NCBI GenBank assembly: GCA_947448325.1
Contig: CANFMK010000004.1
Coordinates: 1-38,207, forward strand
Reading direction: 5' to 3'
Length of the DNA: 38,207 bases
Origin: Comamonadaceae bacterium
GTDB lineage: Bacteria > Pseudomonadota > Gammaproteobacteria > Burkholderiales > Burkholderiaceae_C
The translations under genes were made by a program, and so were the position numbers. Every line of letters starts with the position of its first letter. The stretch's first letter is position 1. Shown here piece by piece: positions 11,143-18,577 of this stretch. The notes beneath the pieces are model-generated. The model was not told where the DNA came from. It was given only the letters and a program-made list of their open reading frames with translations, and did not search any database.

Positions 11143-11919
11143 ATGACTTCTTTGCGAATCGCCGCCCTGGGGCCTTTGTGTGAAACCGATGCGGTTCGCA
11201 AAGCACAGGCCACACTGGCGCTGGATTTGACCTTGCCCGTTCGCGCTACCGAGGTATTGACACCGCACGCCCCGATTCCAGGTCGCCCGGCCAAGCCCGA
11301 ACTGGTGGCTCACACACTGCTCAAACCCAAACCCTTGTCCACCTTAGAGGGCCGTGCTTTGCTGGTGCACTCGGTGGCACACATTGAACTCAATGCGATC
11401 GACCTGGCGCTGGACGTGGTTTGGCGTTTCCCGGATTTACCCGATGCCTTCTACACCGACTGGATGCGTATTGCCCAAGAGGAAGCCAAGCACTTCATGC
11501 TGCTGCGCGAACACTTGCGCAGCCTGGGTTACGACTATGGCGACTTTCCCGCGCACAATGCATTGTGGGAAATGGCCGAACGCACCCAAGGCGATGTGCT
11601 GGCGCGCATCGGCATCGTGCCGCGAACCCTGGAAGCGCGTGGGCTGGATGCGTCCCCCGGCGTGAAAAACAAATTGATCGGCGCGGGCGATCACCAAGCC
11701 GGTCAGATTTTGGATGTGATTTTGGACGAAGAAATTGGCCATGTGGCCGCCGGCAACCGCTGGTACCGCCACCTGTGCCAAGCGCGCGGCCTGGACCCTG
11801 TGGCGACCTACGCCGCCTTGATCGCGCAGTACGACGCCCCCAAACTGCGCCCACCCTTCAATATGGCGGCGCGCCGATTGGCAGGCTTTGACGAAGCAGA
11901 ACTCGCTGCTTTGGAGTGA
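11143..11919 (+). CDS. Ferritin-like DUF455 family protein
   Basis: This 258-residue protein has an alpha-helical ferritin-like core. Carboxylate and histidine residues expected for a diiron site occur in helix motifs: HSVAHIELNAIDL (about 77-89), AQEEAKHFMLL (about 111-121) and ILDEEIGHVAAGNRW (about 194-208). The N-terminal 60 residues (LGPLCETDAVRKA, GRPAKPELV) are also conserved in DUF455 proteins. The reaction is unknown; a metal-dependent oxidase or hydroxylase is a reasonable inference. ATG 11143 is used; a TTG two codons upstream is possible. The stop codon directly abuts the xerD stop on the other strand. Confidence 0.82.
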   Translation: MTSLRIAALGPLCETDAVRKAQATLALDLTLPVRATEVLTPHAPIPGRPAKPELVAHTLLKPKPLSTLEGRALLVHSVAHIELNAIDLALDVVWRFPDLPDAFYTDWMRIAQEEAKHFMLLREHLRSLGYDYGDFPAHNALWEMAERTQGDVLARIGIVPRTLEARGLDASPGVKNKLIGAGDHQAGQILDVILDEEIGHVAAGNRWYRHLCQARGLDPVATYAALIAQYDAPKLRPPFNMAARRLAGFDEAELAALE

Positions 11920-12825
11920 TCAGCCGCGCGGATGGTGCTGCGCGTGCAAACTCTTGAGCCGCTCGCGGGCGATGTGGGTGTAAATCGTGGTGGTGGAAAT
12001 ATCGGCGTGACCCAGCAGCATTTGCACCGAACGCAAATCGGCACCGTGGTTGAGCAAATGCGTGGCAAAGGCATGGCGCAAAGTGTGGGGCGACAAGGGC
12101 GTGGTGATGCCCGCTTGCAGCGCGTAACGCTTGACCAAATTCCAGAACATCACCCGCGACAAGGCCGTGCCGGGTTTGGGCCCGCTGCTGCTGACAAACA
12201 AGTCTTCGGTTTGACGTCCGCCCAAAATGGCTGGCCGTGCCGACTGCAGATAACGCTCCAACCAGGCCCGCGCCTCTTGACCGAAAGGCACCAAGCGCTC
12301 TTTGCTGCCCTTGCCCATGATGCGCAGCACGTGGTCGTTGAGCGAAACATGCAAGGTTTTGAGTTGCACCAACTCGCTGACCCGCAAGCCGCTGGCATAC
12401 ATCAACTCCAGCATGCTGCGGTCACGCAGGCCCAAAGCGTCGTGCACATCGGGGGCATGGAGCAGCAGCTCGACCTGTGGTTCGCTCAGCGTTTTGGGCA
12501 CCCGCAGCGACTGTTTGGCCGCCAGCATGCGCAAAGTGGGATCGGCCTGCACATAGCGTTCACGCAGCGCCCAACGAAAGTAACGTTTGAACACCGTCAA
12601 ACGGCGATTGGCCGATGTGGCTTTGGTGGCCGCATGTTTCACCGCAAAGTACTGCTGCAAATGGGGTTCGGTGGTTTGGTCCAAAGTCACGCCTTGTTCG
12701 CGCAACCAATGGGCCAACAGGCTCAGGTCGCGACGATAGGCGGCCAGGGTGTTGGCGGACAAGCCATCTTCCAGCCAGAGGGCATCAATGAAGCGATCGA
12801 TCGCGCTCTGACTTTCAGGCAGCAT
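11920..12825 (-). CDS. xerD: Site-specific tyrosine recombinase XerD
   Basis: This 301-residue recombinase acts with XerC at dif to resolve chromosome dimers. The N-terminal SAM-like DNA-binding domain spans about 1-95 (LEDGLSANTLAAYRRDL is diagnostic of XerD). The catalytic domain contains R148 (ASGLRVSEL), K172 region (GKGSKERLVP), H247 and R250 (SPHTLRHAFATHLL), H273 (LGHADISTT) and nucleophile Y282 (IYTHI). All catalytic residues are intact and no mobile-element genes flank it, so it is the housekeeping enzyme rather than an integrase. It lies 11 bases downstream of the binding-protein gene in the same orientation. Confidence 0.93.
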   Translation of the reverse strand: MLPESQSAIDRFIDALWLEDGLSANTLAAYRRDLSLLAHWLREQGVTLDQTTEPHLQQYFAVKHAATKATSANRRLTVFKRYFRWALRERYVQADPTLRMLAAKQSLRVPKTLSEPQVELLLHAPDVHDALGLRDRSMLELMYASGLRVSELVQLKTLHVSLNDHVLRIMGKGSKERLVPFGQEARAWLERYLQSARPAILGGRQTEDLFVSSSGPKPGTALSRVMFWNLVKRYALQAGITTPLSPHTLRHAFATHLLNHGADLRSVQMLLGHADISTTTIYTHIARERLKSLHAQHHPRG

Positions 12826-12836
12826 CAGTGGCAGGG

Positions 12837-13802
12837 TCAGTCGAGCTTGAGCTTTTGCTGATCCACCACTTTTTTGTACACCTCGAACTCGGCCTTGATC
12901 TGCGCGGCAAACTCTTCAGGCGAGTTGGCCACCACCAAAGAGCCGGTGTCCTGAATGCGTTTGACCACGGCTGGATCTTGCAGGGCTTTTTTCACGCCGC
13001 CGTTGATCTTCTCGACCACTTCTTTGGGCAGTCCCTTGGGGCCATAGATACCGTAGTAAGCCATGCGGTTCACCGGCTCCAAGCCCACTTCTTTGAAGGT
13101 GGGCACATTGGGCAGTTGCGGCAGGCGCTGCGGTGCGGCCACCACGATCGGGATCAATTTGCCGGTCTGGATGAAAGGCAAAGCCGAAGGCATGTTGTCA
13201 AAAATGATCGGCACTTGACCGGCCACCGTGTCGTTCAAGGCAGGGCCTGCACCGCGGTAAGGGATGTGGGTGATGAACACGCCCGCCAAACTCTTCCACA
13301 ACTCGGTCTGCAAATGGCCAATGCCGCCCGTACCCGAGGAGGAATAAGAGTATTTGCCTGGGTTCTTTTTCAACTCAGCCACAAAGCTTTTGTAATCCCT
13401 GGCCGGAAAGCTGGGGTGCACCGCAATCACGTTGGGGGTGGCTGCAATGTTGATGATGGGGGTGAAGTCGGTCACCGGGTTGTAAGGAATCTTGGTGTTG
13501 ATGGCCGGATTGGCCGCCGTGGTCGACACGGTGGCCACGCCCAGGTTGTAGCCATCTGGCAGGGCCTTGGCGGTTTCATTGGCCCCGACCACGCCACCGC
13601 CACCGGCCTTGTTCTCCACCACCACCGATTGGCCAATGGCCTTGGCCAAAGGGTCTGCGATCACACGGGCCACGATGTCGGTGGTGCCACCGGGTGCAAA
13701 AGGCACTTGCAGGCGCACCACTTTGTTCGGATAGGTATCTGCCAAAGCGCACCCCAAAGCGGTACTGGCCAACACAACACCAATGAGATCACGACGGTTC
13801 AT
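12837..13802 (-). CDS. Bug/TctC-type periplasmic solute-binding protein
   Basis: This 321-residue protein belongs to the Bug (tripartite tricarboxylate transporter receptor) family abundant in Burkholderiales. A signal peptide (MNRRDLIGVVLASTALGCALA) precedes the mature domain starting near DTYP. Hallmarks are the PFAPGGTTDIVARVI loop, GQSVVVENKAGGGGVVGA and YSSSGTGGIGHLQTE, which line the carboxylate site in solved Bug proteins. The ligand cannot be told from sequence. No TctA or TctB membrane genes are nearby, as is usual for orphan Bug genes. The ATG follows GGAG at ten bases. It is divergent from the AEC transporter and likely co-transcribed with xerD. Confidence 0.88.
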   Translation of the reverse strand: MNRRDLIGVVLASTALGCALADTYPNKVVRLQVPFAPGGTTDIVARVIADPLAKAIGQSVVVENKAGGGGVVGANETAKALPDGYNLGVATVSTTAANPAINTKIPYNPVTDFTPIINIAATPNVIAVHPSFPARDYKSFVAELKKNPGKYSYSSSGTGGIGHLQTELWKSLAGVFITHIPYRGAGPALNDTVAGQVPIIFDNMPSALPFIQTGKLIPIVVAAPQRLPQLPNVPTFKEVGLEPVNRMAYYGIYGPKGLPKEVVEKINGGVKKALQDPAVVKRIQDTGSLVVANSPEEFAAQIKAEFEVYKKVVDQQKLKLD

Positions 13803-13896
13803 AAACTTTCATCTCCAATAATGACTTCGATCTCGCCATCATAAGCACAAAAATCCAGCGGACTGCGAGTGACAGGCGCCATCTGGCAAACCCGTT

Positions 13897-14814
13897 ATGC
13901 TCAAGCCCGTGAATTACGCCCAACTCCTCGTTCCCGACTTTTCTTTGATTCTTTGCGGCTACCTGGTCTGCCGATACACCGCCCTGAACCGCGAGGTGTG
14001 GCAGCAGGTCGAACCGCTGGTCTATTTCTTCTTGTTTCCGGTACTGCTTTTTCATTCCATCGTGAAAAGCCCGCTCGATCTGGTGGCAGCCTCCAATCTG
14101 ATTGGGGCTGGCGTTTGCATGGGTCTGGTCGCCATCGCCCTGTCCTACAGCTTGCCTTACTGGCCGATTTTGGGGCGCTTCATCGACCGCAAAGAACACG
14201 CGGCAGCCGCGCAGATCGGCTTTCGCTTTAACTCCTACATTGCCCTGGCTCTGGCCGAACGCTTGGCGGGGGGCGAGGGCCTGTTGTTGATTTCGGTGCT
14301 GATTGGCTTTTGCGTACCCATGTTCAACATGGCTGCGGTTTGGCCCATGGCGCGGCATGGGCAAAGCAGTTTTTGGCGCGAGTTAATGCGCAACCCTTTG
14401 ATCCTGGCCACGTTTGCGGGTTTGGCCTGTAATTTTCTCGGCTTTCGCGTCCCAACCTGGCTGGACCCGAGCGTGAGCCGCATCGGCGCAGCCTCACTGG
14501 CGCTGGGTCTCATGTGTGCAGGCGCGGGCATGCAACTGAACAGCTTGAAGAATGGCAAATTACTCGGTCTGGCGTTATTGAGTTTGCGTCATCTGCTTGT
14601 GCCTTTGGTGGCTTTTTTCCTGGCCCAGGCTTTTCACCTGTCTGCCACACAAAGCTCGGTGCTGCTGGCATTTTCGGCCTTGCCTACCGCTTCGAGTTGC
14701 TATGTTCTGGCCGCCCGCATGGGCTACAACGGGCCTTACGTAGCGGCTCTGGTCACCCTGTCAACGCTGCTGGGCATGGTGAGCTTGCCTTTTGCCCTGG
14801 TGGTGCTGCGCTGA
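13897..14814 (+). CDS. AEC family transporter
   Basis: This 305-residue membrane protein resembles the auxin efflux carrier (AEC) family of bacterial permeases. About ten hydrophobic helices are visible, arranged as two halves. The first includes PDFSLILCGYLVCRY and PLVYFFLFPVLLFHSIV; the second ends with SATQSSVLLAFSALPTASSCYVLAARMGY, where the family's conserved C-terminal small-residue stretch lies. Substrates of characterised bacterial members are dicarboxylates or similar; none can be assigned here. It is divergent from the Bug binding protein (94-base gap) and its stop is four bases from that of queG. Confidence 0.82.
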   Translation: MLKPVNYAQLLVPDFSLILCGYLVCRYTALNREVWQQVEPLVYFFLFPVLLFHSIVKSPLDLVAASNLIGAGVCMGLVAIALSYSLPYWPILGRFIDRKEHAAAAQIGFRFNSYIALALAERLAGGEGLLLISVLIGFCVPMFNMAAVWPMARHGQSSFWRELMRNPLILATFAGLACNFLGFRVPTWLDPSVSRIGAASLALGLMCAGAGMQLNSLKNGKLLGLALLSLRHLLVPLVAFFLAQAFHLSATQSSVLLAFSALPTASSCYVLAARMGYNGPYVAALVTLSTLLGMVSLPFALVVLR

Positions 14815-14818
14815 CACC

Positions 14819-15922
14819 TTAGCGGGCCTGCGCCAGCGACCAGCCGGCTTGTTCGCGCACCACATCGCTTGCGTGCCCCGACAAAGCTTGTAAGCGGGTT
14901 TTCAGCAACTGCGCTTGAAGGACCTGTGTCTCTGACGAAGCCAATGCATTGCCCGCCGCCAAAGCCAAGTTGCGCAGCCAGCGTGCGTGACCGATGCGGC
15001 GAATCGCGCTGCCTTCGGTGCGGCGCAAAAACTCGGCTTCGTCCCAGGCCAACAATGCCGCAATGGTTTCACCGGCCAAGCCGGGGCGAACATCGAAATC
15101 CGGCAAAGTGCTGCGCTGCGCATACTTGTTCCAGGGGCAAACCAGTTGGCATTCATCGCATCCATAAATCCGATTGCCAATCAGGGGTCTCAGTTCCTCG
15201 GGAATCGGCCCTTCATGTTCAATCGTCAAGTACGAAATGCAACGACGTGCATCCAGTTGGTACGGGCCGACAATCGCCGCCGTCGGACACAAGTCGATGC
15301 AAGCGCTGCACTGACCGCAATGGGCTGAGACGGGCTCGCTGCAGGGCAAGGCAAAGTCAATGAACAACTCGCCCAAAAAAAACATCGATCCGGCTTCGCG
15401 TTGCAGCACCAGGGTGTTTTTGCCACGCCAGCCCAAGCCGCTGCGTGTCGCCAGCTCAGCCTCCAACACGGGGGCCGAATCAGTGAACACCCGATGCCCG
15501 AAGGGACCAATGTGCCGCGCCAGTTGGTCTTGCAACTTTTGCAGGCGAGCGCGCAGCACCTTGTGGTAGTCCCGCCCTCGCGCATACAGAGAAACCACAG
15601 CCTCCCCTGGCCGTTGGGCACGGGCGTTTTCCAAGGCCACCCAATCGCCATCGGTGTTCATCGGCAGATAATCCATGCGTGCGCTGATCACGCTCACCGT
15701 GCCGGGCACCAACTCGGCTGGGCGTGCGCGCTTCAAACCGTGGGCGGCCATGTAGTCCATGCTGCCGTGAAAACCTGCCGCCAGCCAGGCCTGCAAACCC
15801 GGCTCGGAAGTGGACAAATCCACACCGGTCACGGCAATTTGCGAAAATCCGAGTTCCCGCGCCCAAGTTTGCACTTGGGGCCACAACACCAAAGGATCGA
15901 TCTGAGTACGAACAGCAGTCAC
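14819..15922 (-). CDS. queG: Epoxyqueuosine reductase
   Basis: This 367-residue cobalamin-dependent enzyme reduces epoxyqueuosine to queuosine in tRNA. The N-terminal flavoprotein-like domain ends with FTDSAPVLEAELA, which holds the catalytic Asp. Two [4Fe-4S] clusters are provided by CGQCSACIDLCP and CDECQLVCP, with the CISYLTIEHEG motif between them. The C-terminal HEAT-like region (about 300-367) binds the anticodon arm in solved QueG. The most likely start is GTG 15922 (VTAVRTQID); the frame stays open upstream but that extension overlaps tsaE on the other strand and does not look conserved. It faces away from tsaE. Confidence 0.93.
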   Translation of the reverse strand: MTAVRTQIDPLVLWPQVQTWARELGFSQIAVTGVDLSTSEPGLQAWLAAGFHGSMDYMAAHGLKRARPAELVPGTVSVISARMDYLPMNTDGDWVALENARAQRPGEAVVSLYARGRDYHKVLRARLQKLQDQLARHIGPFGHRVFTDSAPVLEAELATRSGLGWRGKNTLVLQREAGSMFFLGELFIDFALPCSEPVSAHCGQCSACIDLCPTAAIVGPYQLDARRCISYLTIEHEGPIPEELRPLIGNRIYGCDECQLVCPWNKYAQRSTLPDFDVRPGLAGETIAALLAWDEAEFLRRTEGSAIRRIGHARWLRNLALAAGNALASSETQVLQAQLLKTRLQALSGHASDVVREQAGWSLAQAR

Positions 15923-15955
15923 CCGCCGATTGTAGGAACACACAGCGCGCACTGT

Positions 15956-16411
15956 GTGTGGCACAGCGAAGAGGACACCCAAGCCTTTGCCCAGGCACTG
16001 GCACGCCCAACGGCCATCCGAAATTGCTACATCGAGCTGCAAGGTGATTTGGGCACGGGCAAAACCACGCTGGTGCGCCATCTGCTGCGGGCTCTGGGGG
16101 TCACGGGCCGGATCAAAAGCCCCACTTACGCGGTGGTGGAGCCGCACGAAGCGGGTGATCTGGCGATTTGGCATTTTGATTTCTACCGTTTCAACGACCC
16201 GCAGGAATGGGAAGACGCCGGTTTCAGAGACATTTTTGCCAGTCCTGGACTGAAGCTGGCCGAGTGGCCCAACCAGGCTGCGGGTCGCTTACCCACACCT
16301 GACCTGACCATTGCCATTGAACTGAGCGCCGACGAGACCCGGCAGGTGCTCTTCAGCGCCCACACCGACACAGGCGCCACACTGATTCAAGGCTTGCCAC
16401 ATGCACTTTGA
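15956..16411 (+). CDS. tsaE: tRNA threonylcarbamoyladenosine complex ATPase TsaE
   Basis: This P-loop ATPase partner of TsaB/TsaD is required for t6A37 formation on ANN-decoding tRNAs. Visible features are the conserved N-terminal EEDTQAFAQALA, the Walker A GDLGTGKTTLVR, the RIKSPTYAVVEPHE segment and HFDFYRFNDPQEWEDAGFRD with the Walker B-like Asp, then LAEWPNQAAG. The start is uncertain because no ATG occurs in the right place. GTG 15956 gives 151 residues; an ATT codon at 15929 is the only other in-frame option close to family length. Its end overlaps amiC by 11 bases. Confidence 0.9.
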   Translation: MWHSEEDTQAFAQALARPTAIRNCYIELQGDLGTGKTTLVRHLLRALGVTGRIKSPTYAVVEPHEAGDLAIWHFDFYRFNDPQEWEDAGFRDIFASPGLKLAEWPNQAAGRLPTPDLTIAIELSADETRQVLFSAHTDTGATLIQGLPHAL

Positions 16412-17867
16412 ACCCGGCTCGGGTCTGAAACGGCGCCAACTGATGCAAGCTGGCGTGGCCGTGCTGGTGCTGGGCTGGCGTCAATTGGCCTGGGGCGCGA
16501 GCATGTTGGCAGTGCGAGTCTGGCCTTCGGCCGATTACACCCGGGTCACGCTGGAGTCGGATACCCCGCTGCAAGCGGTTCAAACCTTCATTCCTTCACC
16601 ACCGCGCTTGGCCATCGACATCCAAGGCCTGGAACTGAACAGTGCGCTGCGTGAGTTGGTGGGCAAGGTAAGACCCGACGACCCGAACATCGCTGGCGTC
16701 CGCGTGGGGCAAAACAGCCCTGGGGTGGTGAGGCTGGTGATTGACCTCAAGCGCGACATTGCGCCCCAGGTCTTTGCCTTAGCCCCGGTCGCCGCCTACC
16801 AGCACCGGTTGGTGCTGGACCTTTACCCCCGCGTGGCCGCTGACCCTCTGGAAGCTTTGATTCAAGAACGCCTGCAAGCGGCTGCGCCTGCAGTCTCCCC
16901 CCTCACCGCCGCACAGCCCCCCCTGCCCGCAGGCTCCAGCGCGGGTGACCCGCTGGGTGAGCTGATACGCAAGCAATCGGGCAAACCCAGCGGCCCCCTC
17001 ACAACGCCCTCTGCCGCAGCGACGGCCAACGGCCCTGCCGAACCCATGACCCGCCGTGCACCGCGCGCCGACCCGGGCGTGTACTTGGACAGCGCTGATC
17101 CAGCCTCGCGTGCGCAGCTCTTGCCTGGCGCACCGCAACGCACCGATCGCTTGATCATCATTGCCCTGGACCCTGGACACGGCGGCGAAGACCCCGGAGC
17201 CGTTGGCCCCGCCGGCACCCGCGAAAAAGACGTGGTGCTGCAAATTGCACAGCGCTTGAAAGAACGCATCAACGCCGCCAGTGTCAACGGCAGTCCGATG
17301 CGCGCCTACCTCACGCGTGAGGCTGATTTTTTTGTACCCCTGCATGTGCGGGTGCAAAAAGCGCGCAGCGTGCAGGCCGATTTGTTTGTCAGCATCCATG
17401 CCGATGCTTTTTTCACACCGAACGCGCAAGGGGCCAGTGTGTTCGCTTTGAGTCAGGGTGGCGCCTCCAGCAGCGCAGCGCGATGGATGGCGAACCAAGA
17501 AAACAAAGCCGATTTGATCGGCGGAGTGAACATCGTGGCGCACGATGCCCAGGTCAAACGCGCCTTGCTGGACATGAGCACCACGGCGCAAATCAACGAC
17601 AGCCTGCAGTTGGGCGGGGCCATGTTGCGCGAAATCGGGGGCGTGGGCCGCTTGCACAAACCCAAGGTCGAACAAGCCAGTTTTGCGGTGCTCAAAGCGC
17701 CCGACATTCCCAGCGTGTTGGTGGAAACCGCCTTCATCAGCAACCCTGACGAAGAAGACAAACTGCGCAGCACTACCTACCAAGACAATCTGGCCGATGC
17801 GCTGATGAAAGGCATCAAAGCCTACTTTGCGCGTAACCCGCCACTGGCGCGCAACCGCAGCCTGTAG
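16401..17867 (+). CDS. amiC: N-acetylmuramoyl-L-alanine amidase AmiC
   Basis: This 488-residue periplasmic amidase cleaves septal peptidoglycan during daughter-cell separation. The N-terminus has a twin-arginine motif (KRRQLM, residues 10-15) before a hydrophobic stretch ending near WGAS, indicating Tat export. The AMIN domain (about 35-145) targets the septum. A Pro/Ala-rich linker (about 155-245) leads to the Amidase_3 domain with zinc ligands H260 (DPGHGG), E275 and H333 (SIHADAF) and catalytic E442 (VLVETAFISN). Four residues of the catalytic set are intact. ATG 16401 overlaps tsaE and follows AAGG at eight bases. It is probably controlled by EnvC/NlpD-type activators encoded elsewhere. 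Confidence 0.94.
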   Translation: MHFEPGSGLKRRQLMQAGVAVLVLGWRQLAWGASMLAVRVWPSADYTRVTLESDTPLQAVQTFIPSPPRLAIDIQGLELNSALRELVGKVRPDDPNIAGVRVGQNSPGVVRLVIDLKRDIAPQVFALAPVAAYQHRLVLDLYPRVAADPLEALIQERLQAAAPAVSPLTAAQPPLPAGSSAGDPLGELIRKQSGKPSGPLTTPSAAATANGPAEPMTRRAPRADPGVYLDSADPASRAQLLPGAPQRTDRLIIIALDPGHGGEDPGAVGPAGTREKDVVLQIAQRLKERINAASVNGSPMRAYLTREADFFVPLHVRVQKARSVQADLFVSIHADAFFTPNAQGASVFALSQGGASSSAARWMANQENKADLIGGVNIVAHDAQVKRALLDMSTTAQINDSLQLGGAMLREIGGVGRLHKPKVEQASFAVLKAPDIPSVLVETAFISNPDEEDKLRSTTYQDNLADALMKGIKAYFARNPPLARNRSL

Positions 17868-17878
17868 TTCAGGGGTGG

Positions 17879-18520
17879 CTAATGCCCATGGCTGCGCGCG
17901 CGCCAAGCGCCGATCAGGGTGATCGTACCGGGCACCAAGATCAAAGCCCAAATGATTTTGGATAAATGCGTTTGCACAAACGGCAGGTTGCCAAAAAAGT
18001 AGCCCGCCAGGGTCAGGCTCAGCACCCAGAACAAACCGCCCGCCACGTTGTAAGCGGTGAATTTGCTGCGCGTCATGGCGGCCACCCCAGCGATAAAGGG
18101 CACAAAAGTGCGGATGAACGGCATGAATCGCGCCAGCACGATGGTGATGCCGCCGTACTTTTCGTAAAACGCATGGGCTTTGTCAAACGCGGCGCGGTTG
18201 AACAGTCGCGAGTCTTCCCACTTGAACACCTTGGGGCCAAAGTAGTGGCCAAGGCTGTAGTTCACCTGATCGCCTGCGATCGCCGCCACCACCAGCACCA
18301 ACATAGCCAGGGGCATGCTCATCAGGTCGGCGCCGCACAGGGTCCCGACGATGAACAACAGCGAGTCACCCGGCAAAAACGGCATGATCACCAAACCGGT
18401 TTCCACAAACACGATCGCGAACAGCAAGGCGTACACCGCCACACCGTATTGCGCCACAAACTCGCGCAGGTGCACGTCCACATGGAGGATGAAATCGATG
18501 AGCTGCATGAAGATGTCCAT
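17879..18520 (-). CDS. DedA family membrane protein
   Basis: This 213-residue DedA/VTT-domain protein probably acts as a lipid flippase or proton-coupled transporter at the inner membrane. Characteristic stretches include FVETGLVIMPFLPGDSLL (about 45-62), the re-entrant-loop region with acidic E and D residues, GHYFGPKVF and the conserved FARFMPFIRTFVPFIAG-like segment (here LARFMPFIRTFVPFIAG). Hydrophobic helices continue to the C-terminus. Start ATG 18520 (MDIFMQLIDFI) fits family length; upstream codons to 18550 are open but unconserved. It lies opposite to amiC and mutL within an otherwise rightward cluster. Confidence 0.88.
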   Translation of the reverse strand: MDIFMQLIDFILHVDVHLREFVAQYGVAVYALLFAIVFVETGLVIMPFLPGDSLLFIVGTLCGADLMSMPLAMLVLVVAAIAGDQVNYSLGHYFGPKVFKWEDSRLFNRAAFDKAHAFYEKYGGITIVLARFMPFIRTFVPFIAGVAAMTRSKFTAYNVAGGLFWVLSLTLAGYFFGNLPFVQTHLSKIIWALILVPGTITLIGAWRARSHGH

Positions 18521-18564
18521 GCGCCGATTATCCCTTGACCTGACATTCATTCTGGCCCCGCGCT

Positions 18565-18569
18565 AAGGA
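18565..18569 (+). promoter_or_regulatory. mutL ribosome binding site supporting a TTG start
   Basis: AAGGA lies eight bases before TTG 18578 but 14 before GTG 18584, so spacing favours the TTG. A TACAAT box (18572-18577) immediately precedes the TTG; if it were a real -10, transcription would begin near the GTG, giving a leaderless start there. The two readings are mutually exclusive. Confidence 0.45.
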
Positions 18570-18577
18570 CCTACAAT

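Noticed and set aside
11920-12825. Tyrosine recombinase as evidence for an integrated element
   Set aside because: It matches XerD, flanking genes are housekeeping, and no attachment-site repeats or phage genes are visible.
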